Shown piece after piece: positions 10,012 to 19,254 of a DNA stretch of 64,000 nucleotides. Within the stretch, counting starts at the first letter, position 1; every line of letters begins with the position of its first letter. The notes beneath the pieces were generated by a model, which ran no database searches, had not been told where the DNA came from, and worked only from the letters and a program-made list of their open reading frames with translations. The translations under genes and the position numbers were made by a program. This DNA is from Palaemon carinicauda (lineage: Eukaryota; Arthropoda; Malacostraca; Decapoda; Palaemonidae). Location: contig NC_090746.1 in NCBI RefSeq assembly GCF_036898095.1, positions 55,803,869 through 55,867,868 of the forward strand. Direction: 5' to 3'.

Positions 10012-10366
10012 AATGGTGTGAATCAGCTATATATATGTAACTACCAGGGAAGTTAAATATATAAAAATGGTATTTTTATTATAAAATAAAATTTTAAATA
10101 TACTTACCTGGTAGTTACATATATAAAAGGGCCCTCCCTCCTCCCCTCTGAAAACAGAGACATGGAATTTCTGAAGAAAGTTGGGAATGGTTATGATAAC
10201 CTACGAGTGATGGCGCTCATGTATGACCACCTACTGTCATGGCGGCGATCGCCACGAATTTGAATTTTCTGTCGTGCCGCGTCGAAACGCCAGATTTAAG
10301 CTATATATATGTAACTACCAGGTAAGTATATTTAAAAATTTATTTCATAATAAAAATACCATTTTT
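10012..10366 (+). repeat. Internal complementary region and right inverted repeat of A2
   Basis: The internal region starts after GTGTGAATCAGCTATATATA and holds CCAGGGAAGTTAAATATAT (complement of the left end) joined to TGGTATTTTTATTATAAAAT and ACTTACCTGGTAGTTAC (complement of the right end). The right inverted repeat ends with AACTACCAGGTAAGTATATT and then ATACCATTTTT. GTGTGAATCAGCTA also precedes the internal region of A1, A3 and A4. Confidence 0.88.
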
Positions 10367-10429
10367 CAAAAACAATAACTGCATTCAAATAGACTTTTTC
10401 AAATATTAAAAAAAAAATTAAAAAAAAAC
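10367..10429. other. A-rich junction with LINE target duplication
   Basis: This short A-rich stretch lies between A2 and the LINE. Positions 10417-10429 read ATT plus nine A and C, and the same 13 bases recur at 17022-17034 after the LINE's 3' end. This is consistent with a target-site duplication. A-rich sequence lowers the weight of the match. Confidence 0.6.
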
Positions 10430-10439
10430 AAATGTTGAG

Positions 10440-11124
10440 GTGCCGGTGATGGGAGATAAGAATGAGAGAGAGATTACAAGAGAGGAAGTGAGGAGAGCCC
10501 TAGATGAAATGAGAGTAGGAAAAGCATCTGGTATGGATGGTGTGAGAGCCGAGATGTTGAAGGAAGGGGATGTGACTGTACTTGAATGGTTGGTGAGATT
10601 GTTTCATACTGTATGTGTTTTGTGTTGTCAATGGTACCAGTAGATTGGGTTTGTGCATGTATTGTACCACTATATAAGGGTAAGGGAGATGTGCATGAGT
10701 GTTGTAATTCAAGGGTATTAGTTTGTTGTGTAGTTGGGAAAGTGTATGGTAGAGTACTGATTAATAGGATTAAGGATAAGACGGAGAATGCAATCTTAGA
10801 AGTACAGGGTGGTTTTAGAAGAGGTAGGGGTTGTATGAATCAGATTTTTACAGTTAAGCAGATATGTGAGAAATATTTACCAAAAGGTAAGGAGGTGTAT
10901 GTTGCGTTTATGGATCTGGAGAAAGCGTATGATAGAGTTGATAGGGAAGCAATGTGGAATGTGATGAGATATGGAATTGGTGGAAGGTTGTTGCAAGCAG
11001 TAAAAAGTTTCTGCAAAGGTAGTAAAGCATGTGTTAGGATAGGAAATTAAGTGAGCAATTGGTTTCCTGTGAGAGTGAGGCTGAGACAGGGATGTGTGAT
11101 GTCACCATGGTTGTTTAAATTGTA
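10440..11124 (+). pseudogene. LINE reverse transcriptase, N-terminal part
   Basis: The frame reads EITREEVRRALDEMRVGKAS then GMDGVRAEML (the finger region), and after a frameshift near 10600 continues DWVCACIVPLYKGKGD. GKVYGRVLINRIKDK follows, then QGGFRRGRGCMNQIF and MDLEKAYDRVDREAMW (motif A, catalytic Asp at about 10913). An in-frame stop lies at 11048. The line ends at 11124 within the tyrosine codon of the FKLY box, where A3 is inserted. Confidence 0.88.
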
Positions 11125-11310
11125 TTTTTATGAATAGTACTTACCTGGCAGTTATATATACAGTATATATAGCTAAAGTCTATGACTTCCGGAAGAATTT
11201 ATTCGAAAATCGCGGCAACCGCCTTGTGGTTGTGCGGTTAGGTGGTTAACAACCCTTACAGGGTGGTACCTGGAATTATTCCCGTTTTCTGTTCTTCAGA
11301 TTATTTCTGA
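11125..11310 (+). repeat. Left inverted repeat of A3
   Basis: This is the reverse complement of about 15710-15897. Shared landmarks are ACTTCCGG, then AGAATTTATTCGAAAATCGC, then GGCAACCGCCTTGT, then TTAGGTGGTTAACAACC, then CAGGGTGGTACCTGGAAT. The arms differ at several places and by TA-repeat length. The other family A copies have a GCGATCGC-type palindrome here. In A3 the equivalent place has the interrupted inverted repeat GCGGCAACCGC. Confidence 0.85.
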
Positions 11311-11464
11311 CGGTGGGATCGACAACATCGTTGGTCCGCCATTAAGAGTTTTTCGTAATCGCTTTCCCTACATCGCTGTTTTGGACTTTTTTGGTGAAGT
11401 ACACTGTGTTGGGATTTGGCAATCGTGTTTTGTTATTATTTTTGTATTTTTTGCTTTGTTTATC

Positions 11465-12225
11465 ATGAGTGAAAAACTTCATATTCGTGTATGTGCGAGT
11501 ATGCAAGGTGAGGTTACCGAAAGTGTCGGTTGACCCTCACACAGTTTGTATGGGTTGCAGGGGGTTTGAATGTGCCCTAAATAATAGGTGCAAGGAATGC
11601 GAGGGTTTAAATGAAGATGATTGGTTAGCTATGAAGTGCTATGTGAGCAAATTAGAACTCGATAGAGTTAGGAGGGCTAAATCAAAGTCAAAGTCTGCTA
11701 GTGAAGCTAGTTTAGATTTATCTATTGACCCTTTAATTGTTACCTCTTTGGAGGTTGTTCCTTCCCCGAAAGTAGTAACTCCTGCCCCTTCTACAGGATC
11801 TGCAACTGCGGATGACCCTCGGTATGCCAGGATGGCTGCCGAGTTGGAGGCCATTAAATTATAACTTGCGGCCTTTAAAGGTAAGGGTGAAAGTGATATT
11901 AGTGCTTGTGAAAGTGCAGTGGAGGTGGCGGCTGATCGAACCTGTCATACCCCTAGGTCTAGACCTCTACCAAGCTCCCAGGACCAAGGGAGAAGGTACG
12001 TCGAAAGCCGAAAGGGGGTGAGAGGTGCTTATCCTCGGTCAGTCGTCGCCTCAGACAGGCCTGTTGCGACCTCCCAGGCTGCTCTTGACCGCCGTAGAAA
12101 AGGCGTGTCGGATACGTTTGTGTCTTCACCTGATCCTTCTCCCAGACGCAAGTGGCAATACGAATCAAGAGTCAGGGCCAAGGACCACCAGAGGTGCGTT
12201 TAGGCCCCGATCCAAAAAATGAGAT
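11465..12225 (+). pseudogene. Gag-like protein of A3, N-terminal half
   Basis: An ATG at 11465 begins MSEKLHIRVC; a frameshift then leads to RLPKVSVDPHTVCMGCRGFE and CALNNRCKECEGL. This is the same Cys/His signature as in A4 Gag. A lysine and serine rich linker and a short coiled-coil-like stretch (MAAELEAIKL) end at a stop near 11864. Weaker Gag similarity (RSRPLPSSQDQGRRYVES) continues to about 12215. The C-terminal capsid-like half found in A4 is deleted; the sequence passes quickly into the polymerase leader. Confidence 0.8.
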
Positions 12226-14272
12226 GGAAGTCCTCCAGACAACAGTAGGGGCAAGACTGTGTCGTTTTTGGTAGTCTTGGAAGAGGAGAGGGGCGGACAC
12301 CTGGTCCCTCTCGATCATCAAATAAGGTTACAAGATCCCCTTTTTAAAGAAGCCTCCTCTCTCAGACACTCCCCTAGCCTTAGTGGCTCAGTAAGCTGAC
12401 GCGGGGAAACAAGAGGCTCTTCTGGAGCTAGTCGACCAGATGTTGGTCAAGGGAGCAATAGAGCCAGTCCAGGACCTTACCTCCCCAGGCTTTTACAATC
12501 GCCTATTTCTGGTTCCCAAGAACTCGGGTGGATGGAGACCATTCCTAGATGTCAGCTCTCTGAACACCTTCGTGGAGAAAACAAAGTTCTCCATGGAGAC
12601 GACTCAGTCCGTGCTGGCAGCAGTTCGTCCAGGCGACTGGATGGTATTTCTCGACCTGCAGGACACTTATTTTCACGTCCCCATTCATCCGACTTCAAGG
12701 AAATATCTGAGATTTGTGATTCAGGACAAGTGCTTTCAATTCAGGGCACTTTGCTTCAGTCCCAGCACGGCTCCTCAAGTTTTCACCAGGCTAATGGCGA
12801 GCGTGGCAGGCTGGTTACATCAGGAGGGGATAAGGGTATCCTTCTATCTAGACAACTGGCTGATCCGATCACAGTTGAAGGAAAAATGTCTGGAGGACCT
12901 ACAGAAGACGTATACGATGACTCAGGACCTGGGACTCATCATCAACAGGGAGAAGTCTCAGACCGAACCGAATCAGACTATTCTCTATTTGGGGATAGTT
13001 CTGAATTCAGTTCTTTTTCGGGCTTCTCCCTCCCAGGAAAGGCAGACCAGGTGCTTAGAGAAAATCAGAGAATTTTTAAAGAAACAGGATTGCTCAGCGA
13101 AGGAGTGGAGGAGTCTGCTGGGAACTCTATCCTCCCTAGAGCAGTTTGTCTCGTTGGGAAGACTGCACCTAAGGCCTCTGCAACACTTCCTCGCAAAGGT
13201 ATGGAACAGAAAGAGGACTCCTTTTTCTTTCCAATTCCGACAGAGATCAAGGATCTTTTGATGTGGTGGCTGGACCCAGCTCTGTTAGGAGAAGGGATCT
13301 CCTTGTACAAGAAGAACCCCGACCTAGTGTTATTCTCAGGCGTATCAGAGTCAGGCTGGGGAACAACACTAGGGAACAAGGAGGTCTCAGGCGTTTGGGA
13401 AGGAAGTCAGGTCAGTTGGCATATCAACAGGAAGGAATTGATGGCAATTCTGTTGGGTCTAAAGGCCTTTAACCTCGGTGTCAGGGAAGACTGTGGAGAT
13501 CAATTCAGACAACACCACAGCTCTCGCGTACATCAGGAAACAAGGGGGAACTCACTCCCTCTCTCTGTTCAAAACAGCGAGAGAGCTTCTCCTTTGGGCG
13601 AGCGAGAACAGGACTCAGCTGTTGACGAGGTTTGTTCAAGGGCAAAGAAACATCAGGGCAGACATGCTCAGCAGGAAGGGACAAGTTCTTCCCACAGAGT
13701 AGACTCTCAACCCGCATGTGTGTCAGAGCTTCTGGAGGTTGTGGGGCAGACCTGTAATAGACCTTTTCGCCTCCAACTTGAACAAGAGGATCCCCAACTA
13801 CTGCTCTCTAGTACCGGACGAGGAAGCGGTAGCAGTGGACGCCTTCTTGATGGATTGGACGGGGATGGACATGTATGCGTTTCCCCCGTTCAAAATCATC
13901 AATCTGGTAGTCAGAAAATTTGCTCTCCTCGATTCGGGACGCATGATTCTAGTGGCTCCATTCTGGCCTGCAAGGGAATGGTTCACCGAAGAGGTGGGTA
14001 TGCTGATGGACTTCCCAAGAAGACTCCCGGCAAGTCCAGATCTTCTTAAACAGCCCCACTTCGAGAGATATCAACAAAACTCCCTCGCTCTCAAACTGAC
14101 TGCCTTCAGACTGTCGAGAAGCTCGTTAGATCTCGAGGCTTTTCGGCACAAGCGGCGAAAGCTATTGCCAGAGCAAGAAGGATCTCGTCACAAAGAGTCT
14201 ACCAGTCTAAGTGGGAGACCTTTAGAGCTTGGTGCAGGCGACACAAGATTTCCTCGACCACTACCTCTCTGA
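12226..14272 (+). pseudogene. RT, RNase H and methyltransferase-like protein of A3, frameshifted
   Basis: The reverse transcriptase is readable from 12440: GFYNRLFLVPKNSGGWRPF, LDLQDTYFHVPIH (A4: LDLKDAYF), then YLDNWLI in place of YLDDWLL, so the second catalytic Asp of the YxDD box is Asn. A frameshift near 13240 leads to RNase H (LFSGVSESGWGTTL, where the first Asp is Gly; INRKELMAI; NSDNTTALAYI; IRADMLSRKG). A stop at about 13703 interrupts before VIDLFASN, YCSLVPDEEAVAVDAF and YAFPPFKII of the methyltransferase-like domain. Several catalytic positions are changed, so this is a dead polymerase. Confidence 0.9.
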
Positions 14273-15155
14273 GCCAGATTGCAGACTTTTTATTGTACCT
14301 CAGACAGGATGCTAAGCTGGCTGTATCTACCATCAAGGGATACTGTCTTTAGGCATAGAGGCCTTGAGTTGTCTCAAGATAAAGATTTGCAGGACCTTAT
14401 TAGGTCTTTTGAGACTACGAAACAGGTACAATTAAGACCCCCATCTTCGAACCTGGATGTGGTGTTTAAGTTTCTGTGCTACAAAAAATTTGAACCTATC
14501 TCGCAAGCCTCTCTTCGAGATGTAACAAAGAAAACCCTCTTCCTTATGACTAGCGACTGCCAAAAGGGTCAGCGAGGTCCAAGCGATTGAGAAGCGTGTA
14601 GGCTTCAATCAAAATGGGGCAGTTTGTGCCTTAAGGTTCGACTTTCTCGCCAAGAACGAGAACCCTTCGGAACCCTGGCCTAGGACGTTTGAGGTCCCTA
14701 ACCTCACAAACCTAGTGGGTCAGGAGCAGGAAAGACTCCTCTGCCCAGTTAGGGCCCTCAAGGCTTATTTAACCCACACCAAGAACGTGAAGGGTGCATC
14801 CAACTCGTTGTGGTGTTCAGTGAAGGATCCTCAAAAACCCCTGTCAAAGAACGCTTTGTCCTTTTTCCTGAGGGAAACTATTAGGGAAGCCCACCTCTTA
14901 CGTGAGGAAGAACACTTCGCCCTGTTGAAAGTACGGGCTCACGAAGTGAGAGCCATTGCTACCTCACTGGCATATCAGAAAAATATGTCAGTTAGGCAAA
15001 TCATGGATGCAACGTTCTGGAGGAGCAACTCTGTCTTCGCTTCTCATTACCTCAGAGAGGTGAGAGTAGACTATGACAAGTGTTATATCTTGGGCCCATA
15101 CGTAGCTGCGGCTTCTGTATTAGGCAAAGGAGTTACTACCCCCACTCAACCTTAG
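14050..15155 (+). pseudogene. Tyrosine recombinase of A3, broken
   Basis: The N-terminal part reads LSRSRGFSAQAAKAIARARR then VYQSKWETFRAWC. A small deletion near 14340 removes the KGYRSML-VF turn and shifts the frame. The middle (HRGLELSQDKDLQDLIRSFE) and the C-terminal part (LLCPVRALKAYL, AHEVRAIATSLAY with His and Arg, and FASHYLREV with Tyr) are otherwise well kept. Two frame changes mean no full protein. The first catalytic Arg is kept in AKRVSEVQ at about 14560. Confidence 0.88.
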
Positions 15156-15544
15156 TTTGTATGCATGTATGAAGGTTTGTGTTTTTATGGTTGTCTGAGG
15201 ACCTCGTCTTGTGGTACGGTTCCCTCAGTCCAGATAGATAGTTTATATCTATTTCTGCAAGGTTAGGTGTTTAGTTTTAGTAAGGTTGCAGGTTTTTATT
15301 ATATGGGGCGAAGGTAGTTTCTGAAGTCTAGTCAAGTTGTTGGTCTTACCCCTTTGACAGACTCGATTGAGTTGTTTGCAGCATAGCAGGTCTACTCCTG
15401 GCTGAACACTCCTAAGGGAAAGCGACTCTAGAGGCAGTAACCTTTGAAGTCAGCTACCTTACCAGGTAAGGAATCAAGGTGTTTTTTCTCCTACAACTCT
15501 TGTTGTTTCCCCAACGATGCTTACTGTCTGTTTCCCTCCTCCAA
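15156..15544 (+). other. 3' untranslated block of A3
   Basis: This is a non-coding run between the recombinase stop and the internal complementary region. It carries CTACCTTACCAGGTAAGGAA near 15456, the counterpart of CTTCCTTACCAGGTAC in A1 and A4, so a short CTTACCAGGTA palindrome-like motif is conserved in this region across copies. No open frame is supported. Confidence 0.55.
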
Positions 15545-15897
15545 ACTCCAAATGTGTGAATCAGCTATATATATATATATACAGTATTCATAAAAATGGA
15601 GTTTTTATGATAAAACAAAGTTTTATGAATACTTACCTGGCAGTTATATATATATTTTAAAGCCCACCCACCTCCCCTCAGGAGACAGGTCGGGCAAAGA
15701 TAATCTGAAGAACAGAAAATTTTAATGATTCCAGGTACCACCCTGTAAGGGTTGTTAACCACCTAACCGCACAACCACTACAAGGCGGTTGCCGCGATTT
15801 TCGAATAAATTCTGCCGGAAGTCAGAGACTTTAGCTATATATATATATAACTGCCAGGTAAGTATTCATAAAACTTTGTTTTATCATAAAAACTCCA
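15545..15897 (+). repeat. Internal complementary region and right inverted repeat of A3
   Basis: After GTGTGAATCAGCTATATATA the internal region gives ATTCATAAAAATGG (complement of the left edge) joined to AGTTTTTATGATAAAAC and ATACTTACCTGGCAG (complement of the right edge, 15629-15643). The right inverted repeat begins about 15710 and ends CTGCCAGGTAAGTAT (15851-15865), then CATAAAACTTTG and finally ACTCCA at 15897. Confidence 0.9.
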
Positions 15898-16772
15898 TGT
15901 TGATGGAGTGGTGAGAGAAGTGAATGCTCGAGTGCTTGGACGAGGATTGAAACTGGTAGACGAGAATGACCATGAGTGGGAGGTAAATCAGTTGGTGTTT
16001 GTGGATGATGTTGTACTGGTTGCAGACGCTGTAGAGAAGCTTGGTCGATTAATGACAGAATTTGGAAGGGTGTGTGAGAGAAGGAAGTTGAAGAGTTAAT
16101 GTGGGTAAGAGTAAGTTTATGAGATGTACGGGAAGGGAAGGGGGTGCGAGGTTGAATGTCCTGTTGAATGGAGAGTTACTTGAGGAGGTGGATCAGTTCA
16201 AGTACTTGGGGTCTGTTGTAGCAGCAAATGGTGGAGTGGAAGCAGATGTACGTCAGAGAGTGAATGAAGTATGCAAAGTGTTGGGGGCAGTGAAGGGAGT
16301 GGTAAAAAATTGAGGGTTGGGCATGAATGTAAAGAGAGCTCTGCATGAGAAAGTGATTGTACCAACTGTGATGTATGGATCGGAGTTGTGGGGAATGAAA
16401 GTGACGGAGAGACAGAAATTGAATGTGTTTGAGATGAAGTGTCTAAGGAGTATGGCTGGTGTATCTCGAGTAGATAGGGTTAGGAATGTAGTAGTGAGGG
16501 TGAGAACGGGTGTAAGAAATGAGTTAGCAGCTACTGTGGACATGAATGTGTTGAGGTGGTTTGGCCATGTTGAGAGAATGGAAAATGGCTGTCTGCTAAA
16601 GAAGGTGATGAATGCAAGAGTTGATGGGAAAAGTACAAGAGGAAGGCCAAGGTTTGGGTGGATGGATGGAGTGAAGAAAGCTCTGGGTGATAGAAGGATA
16701 GATATGAGAGAGGCAAGAGAGCGTGCTAGAAATAGGAATGAATGGCGAGCGATTGTGACACAGTTCCGGTAG
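15898..16772 (+). pseudogene. LINE reverse transcriptase, C-terminal part
   Basis: The frame resumes VDGVVREVNARV and soon gives LVFVDDVVL (FVDD catalytic box at 15998-16009). A short frameshift near 16098 follows, then QFKYLGSVVAANGG, a stop at about 16311, and ALHEKVIVPTVMYGSELWGM. The C-terminal box is WFGHVERMENG, then STRGRPRFGWMDGVKK, NEWRAIVTQFR and a stop at 16770-16772. The last boxes are typical of the C-terminus of RTE-like LINE proteins. Confidence 0.88.
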
Positions 16773-17034
16773 GCCCTGCTGCTTCCTCCAGTCGCCTTGG
16801 ATGACCGTGGAGGTAGCAGCAGTAGGGGATTCAGTGTTATGAAGCTTCATCTGTGGTGGATAACGGGGGAGTGTGGGCTGTGGCACCCTAGCAGTACCAG
16901 CCGAACTTGGTTGAGTCCCTTGTCAGACTGGGAGGAATGTAGAGAGGAAAGTTCCCCTTTTTTTTTCGTTTGATGTCGGCTACCCCCCAAAATTGGGGGT
17001 AGTGCCTTGATATATGTATGTATTAAAAAAAAAC
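16773..17034 (+). other. LINE 3' untranslated region with hairpin and target duplication
   Basis: This 3' tail holds the inverted repeat CTACCCCCCAAAATTGGGGG then TAG (about 16981-17003), which can fold into a strong stem. The end is TGATATATGTATGT. The last part (17022-17034) is the putative target duplication. Hairpins of this kind near the 3' end are thought to be recognised by the element's own reverse transcriptase in RTE-like LINEs. Confidence 0.65.
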
Positions 17035-17475
17035 TTCAAAAACACAAGAGGAAGAGAACTAAGATAGAATCGTGTTCCTGAGTGTACCCTCAAGCAAGAG
17101 AATTCTACTGCAAGACAGTGGAAGACTATGGTACAGCAGTTATGGGACTACCCAATACTTGAGAACAATGGTTTGATTTTAGAGTGTCTTCTACTCTTAC
17201 CAAGAGGAAAGTAGCCACTGAACAATTACAGTGTAGTAGTTAACCGCTTGAGTATAAAAGAATTCTTTGGTAATCTCAATCTTGTCAGGTGTACGAGGAC
17301 AGAGGAGAATATGGAAAGAATAGGCCAGACTCTTCGTAGTATGTGTAGGCAAAGGAAAAAAGATCCGTAACCAGAGAGAGGGATCCAATGTAGTACTGTC
17401 TGGCCATTCAAAGGACCCAATAACTCTTGTGGTAGTATCTCAACGGGTGGTGCCATGGCCACCCTACTACCTTCA
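17035..17475 (-). repeat. Interspersed repeat (TAA-tailed family), copy 1
   Basis: Reading the minus strand, the unit begins near GGCCATGGCACCACC, continues GTTGAGATACTACC, CCAGACAGTACTACATTGGA, and AACTACTACACTGTAATTG. It passes through CTCTTGCTTGAGGGTACACT and ends at CTTCCTCTTGTG, cut short by the LINE at 17034. The same order is found on the plus strand at 48883-49552, where the unit is nearly complete and ends in a TAA microsatellite. It encodes nothing and looks like a SINE or the 3' end of a LINE. Confidence 0.75.
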
Positions 17476-17640
17476 AGTACCGCTTGAAGATCGCTATGAT
17501 ACCTTGGTTCATGGGTTGTATATGAAAGGTCGTATTGAATGGCAAGAAGACAACTTTCTCATTTGGATCCAGGTCCTCGACATCTGTGGGATGTCCGGAT
17601 GCATTTATCAAGAATCAGCAGCATAACCTTGAAAAAGTTT
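17476..17640 (-). pseudogene. Tigger/pogo transposase DDE-domain fragment
   Basis: On the minus strand the frame reads INASGHPTDVEDLDPNEKVV then FLPFNTTFHIQPMNQGIIAI and FKRYLK. This corresponds to the conserved DNAPGHP, FLPPNTT and QPMDQG boxes of Tigger transposases, which surround the second catalytic Asp. Asp in DNAPGHP appears as Asn here and MDQG as MNQG. It is a fragment of about 50 codons next to the interspersed repeat. Confidence 0.8.
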
Positions 17641-17817
17641 CTGTACCATGCATAACTCCTTAACTGATGGTATAAAATGGCAGTGAACTATTCCTTGAAA
17701 ATGGCATGGTGACCATCCAAATAACAGGAAGCGTGGACTTTGAGATGTTTTGAGGGCATGGGGATGAAGGGCATAGTAGAATAATAGTGTTGGTCAAAAG
17801 AAGAAAAGGCTGATAGA

Positions 17818-17937
17818 GGACGTGAAGTGTCTGCTGCTTGTCACAAGTTTACTGGGTAGGCAGGATTTAGCCTTCCGTGGCCATGATGAAGGGGAATTGC
17901 TTGAAATTGCCAGTTGTGATACCCCCTTATAATAATG
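17818..17937 (+). pseudogene. hAT/ZMYM1-like transposase fragment
   Basis: The plus frame reads VKCLLLVTSLLGRQDLAFRG then HDEGELLEIASC. The QDLAFRGHDE core resembles the conserved GLAFRGHDE-like block of hAT-superfamily (ZMYM1 or 52 kDa repressor-like) transposases. About 40 codons are visible and nothing further could be joined to it. The assignment rests on this one motif. Confidence 0.45.
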
Positions 17938-19254
17938 TTAGCCTGTCTCGGCTACCCTTTCATAGTTTTTTCCTCCTTGGAAATAAATGAACAATTGGGC
18001 ATTCGCTTCCAAAACAAGGATGTCCCATTGAAGTTTTTCATAAGTTTTCTTAACACTGGGAAACTTCCTTAACAGCAGATTCAACTTTAATTTTACTGCT
18101 GTGCAAACTATAGGGCTTCTTGACAAGATTAAACTACCCATGACTTGCAGTAAAAGAAGCATCCTTTGAATTGGGATGTTTTTTTATTCAAGTCTTTAAA
18201 CAAAGACTTGTCCGTCTGCCATTCTTCTTAGATTCCTCAACTTTAACCTTGGTAGGACATGGCTAAAATATATAAAGATTGCCAAGATTTAAAAGGAGTA
18301 ACTTCATTGCTTATGTACAACACCAGAAAATGATTGTAAACAACTAAGGTGCATATGTAGTACAGTAGGCCTTTTTCCTGCTAAAACAAATTTTAATCCT
18401 TGTTTTCACTTTATGAGATATTTTAGCTTACCATTTTATTTTTTTATTCAAGTCATAAAAAAGCATTAAGCATATACAGTACAGTTAACAACCATTCACG
18501 AAATAATTGTTTGACTTTACAAAGTAACGACACCAACGGTGCTTCATTTGGGATAAAGTTACTCGATAAAACTTACATTGTACTCCTTTGAGAAGGATTG
18601 TATCAAATGGTCAAAACAAGGTAGAATAAAAGTTATTTTCCTTCCAAAGTGAAAGGTTTCCACTTCCTTTCTTCACTAATGAATGATAAATTTTGGTGTT
18701 TGGTAGACATAATTATACACAGCATGATAGGAAATACAGTACTGCCCCCTAAAGAAAAACGAGCTCAGTGATCACAATAAACTTCTCGTTGCTTATCAGT
18801 AATTAGACTAAGGCAGATGCAGTAGCTTTTAGTGTAGGCTACCCAGGCATTTTGTCATCATGCCATATCGCACTGATAAGTCACTTTGGATGTTAGCTTT
18901 GATTTGTTCCTACAACTAATACAAACTATCAATCTTTAATTAGCGTACAATTTCAGTGAATTGGGAACGGCCATTAGACTTTTAAAAAGGTAAACAGTAT
19001 TTGCCTGATGGGTGGGAGGTAGGTCCTGCTTACCCAGCAGGTAGAGTAAACCTCACTTTGACTTCGGCCACAGCTCTGTACACACGTGTACATTACGTGG
19101 CTGTGTCCTTAATTGGGCTTATTAATCTTTTCATCTTTTTAAATTGTTTCTGATACTGTATTGTGTTTTGAATGACTAACCCTAGGGCAGAAATGCGGCT
19201 TTGCCCTGGTAAGCTCCGATGTTGCTGTGGCCAGTACTGTGTATGAGGAAGCCA
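17938..19254. other. No recognisable gene or element
   Basis: This is AT-rich sequence with no convincing reading frame. A 74-codon frame on the minus strand (17938-18162) has no domain I recognise. Around 18990-19090 a purine-rich block with CCCAGCAGGTAG may be the leader of DIRS copy B1, but I could not match any terminal repeat, so the left edge of B1 is not defined. Confidence 0.4.

Larger units (their letters stand above)
3491..10366 (+). mobile_element. DIRS-like retrotransposon, copy A2 (degenerate, rearranged)
   Basis: Both ends are present. The left end TTTTCAATATGTAACTTCCC at about 3494 pairs with the internal complementary region at about 10030-10060, and the right end at 10315-10366 pairs with about 10062-10115. 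The long inverted repeats (about 3500-3674 and 10157-10337) match each other. Between them, Gag, reverse transcriptase, RNase H, methyltransferase-like and recombinase remnants lie in the usual order but are riddled with stops. The copy has gained several tandem repeats and has a piece of Gag embedded in the polymerase region. No reading frame is intact. Confidence 0.9.
11125..15897 (+). mobile_element. DIRS-like retrotransposon, copy A3 (inserted in the LINE)
   Basis: Both termini are clear. The left end TTTTTATGAATAGTACTTAC and the right end CATAAAACTTTG then TTTTATCATAAAAACTCCA are both complementary to the internal region at about 15575-15650. Removing 11125-15897 restores the LINE reading frame exactly (codon TA plus T, then GTT GAT GGA) with no duplicated bases, which fits recombinase-mediated DIRS insertion. 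The element keeps Gag, RT, RNase H, methyltransferase-like and recombinase remnants, but lacks about 1 kb of Gag's C-terminal half and is frameshifted throughout. Confidence 0.93.
10430..17021 (+). mobile_element. RTE-type LINE, 5' truncated and split by DIRS copy A3
   Basis: LINE sequence occupies 10430-11124 and resumes at 15898-17021. The first part carries reverse transcriptase motif A and the second carries the FVDD catalytic box and the C-terminal part of the protein. The element ends with a short hairpin and an ATGTATGT tail. A 13-bp putative target duplication flanks the whole. The 5' end (endonuclease) is absent, which is usual for truncated LINE insertions. Assignment to the RTE-like group rests on the protein style (the GRVLINRIK and WFGHVERMENG boxes) and the 3' hairpin. 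Confidence 0.8.

Noticed and set aside
10367..10400. Possible continuation of the Tigger transposase across A2
   Set aside because: A frame with FKNNN-like residues follows A2's right end, but the match is too short and the flank fits the TAA-tailed repeat equally well.
16317..16886. Minus-strand open frames over the LINE C-terminal region
   Set aside because: They are antisense shadows of the LINE protein, with no recognisable content.
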